This document shows, piece after piece, positions 9,338-19,200 of a DNA stretch of 38,455 bases; the stretch's first letter is position 1, and every line of letters starts with the position of its first letter. The stretch comes from Bacillota bacterium. Lineage in GTDB: Bacteria; Bacillota; Clostridia; Peptostreptococcales; Anaerovoracaceae. The stretch is taken from NCBI GenBank assembly GCA_022770665.1, contig JALEHL010000132.1, positions 1 to 38,455 of the forward strand, given 5' to 3'. Both the position numbers and the translations under genes were made by a program. A model generated the notes under the pieces. The model had not been told where the DNA came from. It worked only from the letters and a program-made list of their open reading frames with translations, and made no database searches.

Positions 9338-10588
9338 ATGGAGCATATGGAGTATGATATTCTGATCGTCGGAGGAGGCGCTGCGGGACTGACGGCTGCA
9401 GTCTGTGCAGGCCGCTTTGCAGAATCTTTCTGCCCGGCGCCGCCTCTTCGGATCGCAGTTGTGGAAAAGAAGGACGTGACAGGGAAAAAGCTTTCTGCCA
9501 CAGGAAACGGCCGGTGCAATCTTTCTAATGCAGCCTGTACAGACCGGGCGGAAGTTGACGGGTTTTTCCGTGCGGTCGGTCTGGTGACCCGGACGGATGA
9601 TGCAGGGAGAATGTATCCCTACGGGGAGGAGGCAGCAGAGGTGACTGCACTTCTGACGAAGACTGCCCGTGATTTTCATACGGAATTTTTTATGAACTGC
9701 CAGGTGACGCAGATCTGTCCGGTGCCGAAACGGAAACCGGAGCAGGACTGCAGTGTGCCCGGCGGTTTTGTTGTGGAAATAAACCGGAAGGACCCTGGCC
9801 GGGGGGACAGCGGATTCATGACACTGCGATGCCGGAGACTGCTGCTGGCTGCGGGAGGAAAATCCTGCAGCGTGTTCGGAACGACCGGTGACGGATATGT
9901 TCTGGCCAGACAGCTGGGGCACAGGGTCACCAGCCTCGCGCCGTCACTGGTGCCGGTGCAGGTGGACGCAGATCTGAGGGACCTGGCCGGGGTGCGCACG
10001 AAAGCCTCGGTGCAGCTGCTTCATCAGGGAAGAAGGGTTGCTGCGGAGAACGGAGAAGTGCAGTTTCAGAAGGATTGCATTTCGGGAATCTGCATCATGA
10101 ATCTCTCACGGCTTCTGGTGCTGAACCGGGAGAAAACGATGCCGGAAGCGTTTCGGGAATATGAGATTGTTCTGGATCTGATGCCGGAGTACAGTATGGA
10201 GGAAGTCCGCCGTATGATTTCCGGAAAGAACGGAAGCCTGCAGACGCTGGTAAAGAGAAAGCTGGCCGGCTGGATCCTGAAGCAGTACGAAATGCAGGGA
10301 AGATGCTCTGCCGAAGGGAAAGACCTGGCATTTCTGCTGAAGCATCTGACGTTTTCTGTGACCGGGACGAAAGGCTGGAATGATGCCCAGGTGACACGGG
10401 GCGGTGTGGCAATGGATGAGGTGGATCCGGATACGATGGAATCGAAACGGATTCCGGGACTGTATTTTTCCGGAGAGATACTGGACTATGACGGACCATG
10501 CGGAGGATTCAACCTGCATTTCGCCTGGAAGAGCGGTATCCGGGCAGGAAAGGCCATGGCAGACGCGATACGGAAGGAGCGGGAATAA
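9338..10588 (+). CDS. NAD(P)/FAD-dependent oxidoreductase, HI0933/BaiN-like
   Basis: YDILIVGGGAAGLTAAV; GKKLSATGNGRCNLSN; GLYFSGEILDYDGPCGGFNLHFAWKSG. Confidence 0.9.
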   Translation: MEHMEYDILIVGGGAAGLTAAVCAGRFAESFCPAPPLRIAVVEKKDVTGKKLSATGNGRCNLSNAACTDRAEVDGFFRAVGLVTRTDDAGRMYPYGEEAAEVTALLTKTARDFHTEFFMNCQVTQICPVPKRKPEQDCSVPGGFVVEINRKDPGRGDSGFMTLRCRRLLLAAGGKSCSVFGTTGDGYVLARQLGHRVTSLAPSLVPVQVDADLRDLAGVRTKASVQLLHQGRRVAAENGEVQFQKDCISGICIMNLSRLLVLNREKTMPEAFREYEIVLDLMPEYSMEEVRRMISGKNGSLQTLVKRKLAGWILKQYEMQGRCSAEGKDLAFLLKHLTFSVTGTKGWNDAQVTRGGVAMDEVDPDTMESKRIPGLYFSGEILDYDGPCGGFNLHFAWKSGIRAGKAMADAIRKERE

Positions 10589-10589
10589 T

Positions 10590-12227
10590 ATGTATCGGAT
10601 TCATCAGATCAGACTGGCTCTGGACGAGCCGAAAGAGAACATCCCGGAAAAGATTCTGAAAAAGATCGGCGGCCGGGATCTTTTTATCAGGGAATGGCAT
10701 ATTGTGAAAGAATCCATCGATGCCAGAAATAAAAATGATATCCGCCGCGTCTATTCAGTGGACTTCACGGCAGCTTCCCGCAAAAATCCGAAGAAGGCGC
10801 TGCACCTTCCATCTGCAGAGAAGCTCCGGCTGGAGATCGCGCCGGACCTGACGTATGTGCCGGTAGAATGCCCGGAAAATGCGCCGGAGCTGAAGGAACG
10901 GCCGGTCATCGCGGGTCTGGGACCGGCCGGTCTGTTCTGCGGTCTTGTTCTGGCGCAGGCAGGATATCGGCCCCTGATCCTGGAGAGGGGAAAAGATGTG
11001 GACCGGCGCCGCGAAGATGTGGATGCGTTCTGGTCCTGCGGCAGGCTGGATCCGGATTCCAATGTGCAGTTCGGAGAAGGCGGCGCCGGCACGTTCAGTG
11101 ACGGAAAACTTACCACCGGAATTAAAGATGTCCGGATCCGAAAAGTTCTGACGGAGATGGTCCGGGCAGGTGCGCCGGAGGATATTCTGTATAAGCAGCA
11201 TCCGCATATCGGTACGGATCTGCTGCGGATCGTGGTGAAGAACATCCGGCAGGAAATCCTTCGCCTGGGCGGCGAAGTGCGCTTCTGCACCAGAATGGAG
11301 ACGGTGCATTGCGGCAGCGGCTCCATCCGCAGCATCACAGTGCGTGATCTGCAGAATGACAGGCTGACGGAGCTGTCCTGCCAGGCGCTTGTGCTGGCGG
11401 TCGGCCACAGCGCCAGGGACACTTTCCGGATGCTCCGTGACGTCGGCATTTCCATGGAACAGAAACCGTTCTCCATCGGGGTGCGGATCGAGCATCCCCA
11501 GGATCTGATCGACATTTCCCAGTATGGACGGCCGGGGCGGCAGCTTGGGCTGCCGCCGGCAGAATATAAGATCAACTACCGCTGCAGGGCGGACGGCCCT
11601 GCAGCGGGACGGGGAGTCTATACCTTCTGCATGTGCCCTGGCGGTCAGGTCATCGTGGCATCTTCCCAGGAGGGGGGCGTTGTGACCAACGGCATGAGTT
11701 ATCATGACCGGGACAGCGGCACGGCAAACAGTGCCCTTCTCTGCGACGTGCGCACCAGCGACTTCGGCAGCAGCGACGTGCTGGCCGGTGTGGAATTTCA
11801 GGAAAAGTATGAGCGCCTGGCATTTGAAGCGGGACGGAATCAGAATCCCGGCGGGAAACCTTATACGCCGCCGCGGACTTCATGGGGAAAGCTGCGGGAC
11901 GGACAGGCACAGGAGGTGGAAAGCTGCCTGCCGGCTTTCGCACTGGAGGCCTTTCGGGAGGCAATGCCGCATCTGGGCAGAAAACTTCATGGGTTCGATG
12001 ACGACAGTGCGGTTGTGACGGCTGTGGAGACACGAAGTTCTTCTCCGGTGCGGATCCTGCGGGGTGAATCCTGTGAGTCTGCGGTTTCGGGTCTTTATCC
12101 GTGCGGAGAAGGGGCCGGCTATGCCGGCGGCATCACGTCTGCTGCAGTAGACGGCATCCGGGTTGCGGAGGCGATTATCCGGAAATGGAAGCCTTCCGGT
12201 GAAAGTACAGGTGTGCATTCCGAATGA
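10590..12227 (+). CDS. FAD-dependent dehydrogenase-like protein
   Basis: VIAGLGPAGLFCGLVLAQAGYRPLILERGKDVDRR; VQFGEGGAGTFSDGKLTTGIKD; GYAGGITSAAVDGIRVAEAI. Start MYRIHQIRLALDEP. Confidence 0.9.
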   Translation: MYRIHQIRLALDEPKENIPEKILKKIGGRDLFIREWHIVKESIDARNKNDIRRVYSVDFTAASRKNPKKALHLPSAEKLRLEIAPDLTYVPVECPENAPELKERPVIAGLGPAGLFCGLVLAQAGYRPLILERGKDVDRRREDVDAFWSCGRLDPDSNVQFGEGGAGTFSDGKLTTGIKDVRIRKVLTEMVRAGAPEDILYKQHPHIGTDLLRIVVKNIRQEILRLGGEVRFCTRMETVHCGSGSIRSITVRDLQNDRLTELSCQALVLAVGHSARDTFRMLRDVGISMEQKPFSIGVRIEHPQDLIDISQYGRPGRQLGLPPAEYKINYRCRADGPAAGRGVYTFCMCPGGQVIVASSQEGGVVTNGMSYHDRDSGTANSALLCDVRTSDFGSSDVLAGVEFQEKYERLAFEAGRNQNPGGKPYTPPRTSWGKLRDGQAQEVESCLPAFALEAFREAMPHLGRKLHGFDDDSAVVTAVETRSSSPVRILRGESCESAVSGLYPCGEGAGYAGGITSAAVDGIRVAEAIIRKWKPSGESTGVHSE

Positions 12228-12243
12228 TAAAATTTGCGTAAAA

Positions 12244-12285
12244 TTGATTGAAAATGATTGACTTTGACTGAACGTGTGCTATACT
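12244..12285 (+). promoter_or_regulatory. Promoter with overlapping TGATTGA-type repeats upstream of the DeoR gene
   Basis: TTGATTGAAAATGATTGACTTTGACTGA repeats; TTGACT (12258) - 16 nt - TATACT (12280). Confidence 0.6.
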
Positions 12286-12310
12286 AAAGTCGTCAGGAGG
12301 ACGAAATGGT

Positions 12311-13078
12311 ATGCTACAGAACGAAAGACAGCATAAAATCCTGGACGAACTGGAGATCCGTCATGCAGTGAAAGTGAACGAGCTGGCTAGACAGATGGAA
12401 ACCAGTGAATCCACCATACGGCGGGACATCAATGAGCTGGCGCAGATGGGAAAGCTGAAGAAAGTGTTCGGCGGTGCGGTGTCGCTCGGACGGGACGATG
12501 CGTTCGCAGTCGCGGATGTCGCCTCCAGAAACCGCCGGAATGTGGAGGAAAAGACGCAGATCGCACGGTATGCGGCTTCTCTGATCGAGGAGAATGATTT
12601 CGTTTATCTGGATGCAGGGACCACCAGCGGAAGGATGATCGATTTCCTGGACCGGAAAAACGTGACGTATGTAACGAACGGCATTGCTCATGCCTGCCGG
12701 CTTATTGAACGGGGATTTTCAGCCTATATGATCGGCGGATTGCTCCGCCCCTCGTCGGAGGCGGTGATTGGAGAGTCCGCAATCGAGGCCGTGAAGCGCT
12801 TTAATTTCACCAAGTGCTTCATGGGAGCCAAGGGCATCGACCTGGAACGGGGCTTTACGACGCTCGATGTCAGTGAAGCCGCCGTAAAAACAGCTGTCAT
12901 GCAGAAGTCCGGAAAGGCTTTCGTGCTTGCAGACCATACCAAGTTCAATCTGATTTCATCGGTAACATTCGCACCTCTGGAAAATGTCTGCATTATCACA
13001 GATCTGCTGGAAGATCCGCGATACCGGAAGCGGACAGAGATCCGGGAGATGTCGAATCGCCGGGAGGATAGATTTTGA
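12311..13078 (+). CDS. DeoR-family transcriptional regulator
   Basis: N-terminal [60 protein letters not shown] and DeoRC sugar-phosphate sensor domain ([13 protein letters not shown]). Confidence 0.95.
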   Translation: MLQNERQHKILDELEIRHAVKVNELARQMETSESTIRRDINELAQMGKLKKVFGGAVSLGRDDAFAVADVASRNRRNVEEKTQIARYAASLIEENDFVYLDAGTTSGRMIDFLDRKNVTYVTNGIAHACRLIERGFSAYMIGGLLRPSSEAVIGESAIEAVKRFNFTKCFMGAKGIDLERGFTTLDVSEAAVKTAVMQKSGKAFVLADHTKFNLISSVTFAPLENVCIITDLLEDPRYRKRTEIREMSNRREDRF

Positions 13079-13122
13079 AAAGAAACGATATTTCAGATGA
13101 GAGGAAACAGGAGGGATTCATC

Positions 13123-14142
13123 ATGACGACGAAAATTGCAATTAACGGATTCGGCAGAATCGGCCGTCTGGCATTCCGCCAGATTTTTGAAGATGATTCG
13201 ATGGAAGTGGCGGCGATCAATGATCTGACCGATCCGGGCATGCTGGCGCATCTGCTGAAGTATGATAGTGTGCAGGGAAGCTATCGGAACCATACCGTGA
13301 CCAGTGACGAAAATTCCATTAGCGTGGATGGAAAGAAAATCGCGGTTCTGTCGGAAAAAGATCCGGAGAAGCTGCCGTGGAAAGAGATGGGAATTGATAT
13401 TGTGCTGGAATGCACCGGATTTTTCTGTTCAAAAGCCAAGTCGGAGGCGCATATCCGGGCCGGTGCGAAGAAAGTTCTGATTTCCGCTCCTGCGGGAAGT
13501 GATCTGAAGACGATTGTTTACGGCACGAACCATGAAACGCTGACAGCTGACGATACTGTGATTTCTGCAGCGTCCTGCACTACCAACTGTCTGGCGCCGA
13601 TGGCCAAGGCGCTGAACAACTACCGTGAAGTGCGCACGGGCTTTATGACGACGATTCATGCGTATACCGGGGATCAGATGCTTCTGGACGGGCCGCACAG
13701 AAAAGGCGACAAGAGAAGAGCTAGAGCCGGCGCTATGAATATCGTTCCGACCAGCAGCGGTGCAGCGAAGGCAATCGGTCTGGTCATCCCGGAACTGGAT
13801 GGCAAACTGATCGGTTCCGCACAGCGTGTGCCTGTTCCATCCGGTTCGATTACGATTCTGGATGCCACACTGAAGGATGAGACGGACAGCGTGTCTGTAG
13901 AAGGCATCAATGCAGCCATGAAAGCGGCAGCAACAGAGTCCTTCGGCTATACCGAGGAGGAACTGGTTTCCAGCGATATTATCGGTATGGAATATGGTTC
14001 TCTCTTTGATGCGACTCAGACACTGGCCCAGAAATGCGGCACTCACATCTATGAAGTTCGTGTCGTTGCCTGGTATGATAATGAGAACAGCTATGTCTCT
14101 CAGATGGTGAGAACGCTGAAATATCTGAAGAAATTCCTGTAG
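13123..14142 (+). CDS. gap: Glyceraldehyde-3-phosphate dehydrogenase
   Basis: [55 protein letters not shown]. Start after AGGAGGGATTCATC. Confidence 0.97.
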   Translation: MTTKIAINGFGRIGRLAFRQIFEDDSMEVAAINDLTDPGMLAHLLKYDSVQGSYRNHTVTSDENSISVDGKKIAVLSEKDPEKLPWKEMGIDIVLECTGFFCSKAKSEAHIRAGAKKVLISAPAGSDLKTIVYGTNHETLTADDTVISAASCTTNCLAPMAKALNNYREVRTGFMTTIHAYTGDQMLLDGPHRKGDKRRARAGAMNIVPTSSGAAKAIGLVIPELDGKLIGSAQRVPVPSGSITILDATLKDETDSVSVEGINAAMKAAATESFGYTEEELVSSDIIGMEYGSLFDATQTLAQKCGTHIYEVRVVAWYDNENSYVSQMVRTLKYLKKFL

Positions 14143-14190
14143 AAATTCCTGTAGAAATTCCTGCAGAAAATCTTGAAGAAATTCCTGCAG
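14119..14190 (+). repeat. Six 12-bp tandem units spanning the gap stop codon
   Basis: AAATATCTGAAG, AAATTCCTGTAG, AAATTCCTGTAG, AAATTCCTGCAG, AAAATCTTGAAG, AAATTCCTGCAG. Confidence 0.95.
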
Positions 14191-14265
14191 GGGAGACGGG
14201 CATATTCGGATCATAGAGATGAGATCTTTGAGACCATCGGGAGCATTGGGACTCCCGGGACGATT

Positions 14266-14290
14266 GGGGCCGCTGCGCGGCCCCTTTTTT
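14266..14290 (+). terminator. Intrinsic terminator of gap
   Basis: GGGGCCGCTGCGCGGCCCCTTTTTT. Confidence 0.9.
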
Positions 14291-14355
14291 CGTGTGCTGC
14301 GTGTTCCCCTCCCGCCCTCGCGTTTTCCTGACTTGTCTCCCGGTTTCCGCAAGGC

Positions 14356-14399
14356 AAAAGGGACGCCAATCAAATCGATCCGTTTGGCGTCCCTTTTTG
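14356..14399. terminator. Second strong hairpin with A/T tracts on both sides
   Basis: AAAAGGGACGCCAA ... TTGGCGTCCCTTTTT, 14-bp perfect stem. Confidence 0.8.
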
Positions 14400-14404
14400 C
14401 TTGC

Positions 14405-14440
14405 AAAAAAAGGATCGGGAGCTTTGACAGCGTCCGATCC
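14405..14440 (-). terminator. Intrinsic terminator for the leftward gpmI transcript
   Basis: AAAAAAAGGATCGG ... CCGATCC; on the minus strand GGATCGG..CCGATCCTTTTTTT. Confidence 0.7.
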
Positions 14441-14536
14441 TCTGTATTCAGTGCATAGTTTCTCTGCTTCTGCCGGTACCTTCTGCCGGTGCCTGCTGCC
14501 GGTGTCTGCCGCCGATACCTGCCGCCCGGCCTGTGC

Positions 14537-16156
14537 CTATCCTTCGATCAGGCACTCTCCAGTCATTTCCGGCGGTACCGGCAGACCCATCAGGTGGAGC
14601 AGGGTCGGTGCGATATCAGCCAGCTTGCCGCCTTCCCGGAATCCGGACACCGGCTGGTCGGCGATATGTACCAGGGGTACCGGGTTAGTGGAGTGGGCGG
14701 TCACCACATTTCCAGCCTCATCCAGCATTTCGTCGGCATTACCGTGATCTGCCGTCAGCAAAATCTGTCCGCCCGCTGCAAGGACTGCTTTTTCGATGCG
14801 CCCCACGCAGGCATCCAGCGTTTCGATCGCCCGGACTGCGGCGTCGAAGACACCCGTATGTCCCACCATATCCGCATTGGCGAAGTTCAGAATGATCAGA
14901 TCATACATGGATGCTTCGTTTCTTTCACCGGCCGCGATCTCTTCCAGCACCTTTTCCGTCACTGTCACCGCACTCATCTCCGGCTGCAGGTCGTAGGTGG
15001 CGACCTTTGGGGAAGGAATCAGAATCCGGTCTTCCAGTGGATTGGGTTCCTCCACACCACCGTTGAAGAAGAAGGTCACATGGGCATACTTTTCGGTTTC
15101 TGCGATGCGGAGCTGATGGAGCCCCAGCCCGGAAATGTATTCGCCCAGGGTGTTTTCCAACCGGCGTGGCGGGAAGGCAACTTCCACGTTCGGCATTTCC
15201 GCATCATACTGGGTCATGCAGACGTAGCACAGATCGTTCACCGTCTTTTTCCGCTCGAATCCGTCGAAAGCAGGATCCACGAAGGCGCGGGTCAGTTCCC
15301 TGGCACGATCCGGACGGAAATTGAACATGACGATGGAATCGCCGTCATGCACATACCCTTTCCCGGCAAAATCCGTCTCACCGGCAAAATCCGTCTCCCC
15401 GGCATTTTCCCCGATGCATGCCTCGGCATTTTCCCCGGCTGCGCCGCAAACGGTCGGCAGGATGAATTCGTCCGTTTCACCGCGGGCATACGCTGCCGCC
15501 ACGGCCTCGCTGCCGCTGGCTGCCTGCTTTCCTTCGCCCAGGGTCAGAGCATCGTAGGCCAGGGAGACCCGTTCCCACCGCTTGTCACGATCCATGGCAT
15601 AATACCGTCCGGATACCACGCCTACGCGGCCGATACCTTCTGCGTCCATGAAATCTTCCAGCTGCTTCATGAAGTCAGCGCCGGAGGTAGGCGGTACGTC
15701 TCGTCCATCCATGAAGCAGTGGACGAAGACTTTTTTGACGCCGCGTTTTTTTGCCAGCTGGAGCAGCGCAAAGAGATGGGTGATGTGACTGTGGACACCG
15801 CCGTCGGATAAAAGTCCGTAAAGATGCAGGGTGCCGCCGGTCTTTAGCACATGGTCACAGGCGTGATTCAGAGGCACGTTATCAAAGAAGATGCCGTCTT
15901 CAATGGCTTTGGTAATCTTCGTTAATTCTTGATAGACGATGCGCCCTGCACCGATGTTGAGATGGCCTACCTCGGAGTTTCCCATCTGGCCCTCGGGTAG
16001 TCCTACCGCCAGACCGCTGGCTGCCAGCTGCGTTCCTGGATATGTATTGAAAATCCGGTCCAGATTCGGTTTCTTTGCAGCCGCGATGGCATTCCCGTCG
16101 GCTGCATCGCTGAGACCAAATCCGTCCAGTATCATAAGCATGGTTGGTTTTTTCAT
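14537..16156 (-). CDS. gpmI: 2,3-bisphosphoglycerate-independent phosphoglycerate mutase
   Basis: MKKPTMLMILDGFGLSDAADGNAIAAAKKPNLDRI; GNSEVGHLNIGAGRIVYQ; LTADHGNADEMLD. Start MKKPTM after AGGAGGAAACACGCC. Confidence 0.96.
   Translation of the reverse strand: MKKPTMLMILDGFGLSDAADGNAIAAAKKPNLDRIFNTYPGTQLAASGLAVGLPEGQMGNSEVGHLNIGAGRIVYQELTKITKAIEDGIFFDNVPLNHACDHVLKTGGTLHLYGLLSDGGVHSHITHLFALLQLAKKRGVKKVFVHCFMDGRDVPPTSGADFMKQLEDFMDAEGIGRVGVVSGRYYAMDRDKRWERVSLAYDALTLGEGKQAASGSEAVAAAYARGETDEFILPTVCGAAGENAEACIGENAGETDFAGETDFAGKGYVHDGDSIVMFNFRPDRARELTRAFVDPAFDGFERKKTVNDLCYVCMTQYDAEMPNVEVAFPPRRLENTLGEYISGLGLHQLRIAETEKYAHVTFFFNGGVEEPNPLEDRILIPSPKVATYDLQPEMSAVTVTEKVLEEIAAGERNEASMYDLIILNFANADMVGHTGVFDAAVRAIETLDACVGRIEKAVLAAGGQILLTADHGNADEMLDEAGNVVTAHSTNPVPLVHIADQPVSGFREGGKLADIAPTLLHLMGLPVPPEMTGECLIEG
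15363..15398 (-). repeat. Two 18-bp in-frame tandem units in gpmI (ETDFAG-ETDFAG)
   Basis: CCGGCAAAATCCGTCTCA / CCGGCAAAATCCGTCTCC. Confidence 0.9.
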
Positions 16157-16294
16157 GGCGTGTTTCCTCCTGCATGTTTTGCATAATAAGAATAGTTCTC
16201 TTCCAGTATACCACAGCTTCACTCTTTTCTAAAGAACGAAAATCTGATACAATGGAGGAAAACGCAGAGAAGGAAAAGCAGGAGGCCTTTACAG

Positions 16295-19200
16295 ATGAAA
16301 TGGACCGAAGAACAGAGACAGGCAATCGAAGAGCGGGGGAAAAATCTGCTGGTAGCGGCAGCGGCCGGATCCGGCAAGACGGCCGTACTGGTGGAGCGGA
16401 TCAAGCGTCTTATTCTGGAGGACGGCTGTCCGATCGACCGGATGCTGATCGTGACCTTTACCAATGCGGCTGCTTCCGAGATGAAAGAAAAGATCCGCAG
16501 AGCCATCACCCGGTCCGCCGGAGAACTGGCAGACCGGCTGGAACAGGCGGGGGAAGGGCCGGAGAAAGTAGAACTGGGAAAGCAGATGGCGTTTCTCAGG
16601 CAGCAGATGAATCTGCTGCCGCAGGCACAGATCAGTACGTTTCATGCCTTTGCCCTGGAAGTCATCCGAAGATATTTTTACGTGGCGGAGATGGAGCCGG
16701 ACTTTAAAATCTGTGATGACGCCCAGCAGACGCTTCTGAAAGCGGAGGCAATGGACCGGCTCCTGGAAGAATATTTCGAAGAAAGTGATCCTGCGTTCCT
16801 CCATTTTCTGGACTGCTACAGCGGAGACCGGAACGAGGACCGGTTCCGGGAACTGATCGACCGGGTCTATACGACGATTCAGAGCCTGCCGGAACCATAC
16901 CGTTGGCTGCATGAGAAGGTGGAGATGCTGGGAGACGCCCGGACAGAAGAAAAAGTGATCGAACCGGTTCTGAATTTCATCTGGCAGATGGCAGATGCTC
17001 GCCTGCACGAAGCAGAAGAATCTCTGCAGGAAAACCTGCAGCAGGCAAAGGATGCAGGCCTTCTCAAAGCAGAAGACCTGGCTGAAGAAGATCTGAAAAA
17101 AACGGAGGCCCTCCGTCAGAGCATGGAGAACCGGGATTTCGATGAATTCCGGAAGTCTCTGAGCCAGTTTCGCCTGAGCACGCTGCGAAAAAACTTCTAT
17201 ACACCGGAGGAGGAAAGCGAAATAACCGCAGAGCAGGCCGATGCGCTGAAAAATGCCGCAGCCGTACGGAGAGATCATGCCAAAGAAAACATAAAAGCCA
17301 TCCGGGACGGATATTTTGCGGAGTCTCTCGAGGAAATGACAGAAGAAATGGCGCAGACGTATGACGACGGCTGCATGCTGGAGAAGCTGGTGATCCGGTA
17401 CGGACAGCTGTATGATGCGGAGAAGAAAAAAAGAAATCTGGTGGATTTCTCCGACATCGAGCACGATGCATATGAGATTCTGAAGGACCCGCAGGTCAGC
17501 GGATTTTACAGGGAGAAATTCATCCATATTTTCGTCGACGAGTATCAGGACAGCAATGTGATGCAGGAGGCTCTGCTGGGACAGATCTGCCGGGAGAACA
17601 ATCTGTTCCTGGTGGGAGATGTAAAGCAGAGCATCTATAAATTCCGGCTGGCAGAACCGGAGATCTTCCAGAAAAGATACCGGCAGTATGCGGAAGACAG
17701 CACCGGCTGCAGGCGGACCTCCATGAAAATCGACCTGAACCGGAATTTCCGCAGCAAAAAACCGGTCATCGATTTTATCAATCAGGTTTTCGACGAGGTC
17801 ATGGACGGCTACGACGAGGATGCGGCACTGCACATGGGCGACCCGTTCGGCGACCGGTATTATGACGAGCCGAAACTCTATCTGGTGAAAACACCGTGGA
17901 CCGAGGAAGAACCGATCGATGACGAGCTGAAAAACATGATGAAGGCCGAAAAAGAGGCCCTTGCCGCGGTGAAGCTGATCCGGGACAGCCTGGGCCAGCC
18001 CGTTTATGACAGCAAGGCGCAGACCGTACGGCCGCTGGAACTGCAGGACATCGCGATTCTGCTCCGGGGCGTGCGAGGTTACGGGGATATCTTTTACAGC
18101 GTTCTTATGGAAAATGGAATCCCGGCTTTTGTGGATGACAGTGACGGCTATTTCGACACCATGGAGATTAACACCTTCCTGTCGTTCCTGACTCTGCTGG
18201 ATAACGAAAAACAGGATGTGCCGCTGCTGACGGTGCTCCGGTCGGAAATCTTCGGCTTTTCTGTGGAGGAGCTGGCATCTGTGCGGATCGGCTGCCGGGA
18301 AGGTTCCTATTATGATGCCTTTTCGGCATGCAGCCGGGGAGAGTCGGACTGCTCTGCGGCGCTCTGCGCAAAATGTGCTGCGGCCCTGGAGAATCTGCGG
18401 AAATGGCAGTCTCTGGCTGTCTTTACCCCGCTGGAGGATCTGATATGGAACCTGCTTCTTGAGACCGGGTTTTATCTCGCGATGGGGGCGATGCCTGGCG
18501 GCAGGCAGCGGCAGGCCAACCTCCGGGCGCTGGTGGATAAGGCAGCCGGATACCGGAAATCGCAGGGCGGGTCTTTGTACGGGTTCATCCGGTACATTGA
18601 CGCGGTCAAGGAGAAAAAGGTGGCAGGCGGTCAGGTAAAGCTGGTGGGAGAAGGGGATGCGCTGGTGAAGATCATGACCATCCATAAGAGCAAGGGACTG
18701 GAGTTCCCGATGGTGATCCTCGCCGGGTTCTGCAGGAAACTCAACTATACTTCGATGGGAAAATCCCTGGTGATCCATAAGGATCTTGGCCTTGGCTTCC
18801 CGCTGGTCTGCAAAGAGGAAAGCTGGTACCGGACCACTGCACTACAGAAGGTCATCCGGGAAAAATTTCACCAGGAGGAGGTTGAAGAGGAGAAGAGAAT
18901 CCTGTATGTCGCGCTGACGCGGGCGAAGGACCGTCTGGCGATCCTGGGCATCTGCGATGATGTGCAGGAGGCGCTGGATAAGGCAGGAAGTGAACCGCCG
19001 AAGGATACGTCCTATTTCCAGATGGCTGGAAACCGGATCTGCACCCGGCTGCAGCAGTATGAGGTCATCGAAGATGCAGCGCTGGCAGGACTGACCAGCC
19101 ACAGGCAGCGGAAGACGGACCGGGTGCTGGAGCTGTTTGCGCAGGACAATCATACGGGAAATGAAACACTTGCCGGGGCTGTGGACCGGCAGATGCAGTT

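Noticed and set aside
14489-15811. 440-aa plus-strand ORF opposite gpmI
   Set aside because: Shadow ORF of gpmI.
16289-18778. 829-aa minus-strand ORF opposite addA
   Set aside because: Antisense shadow of addA, lies wholly over a well-supported CDS.
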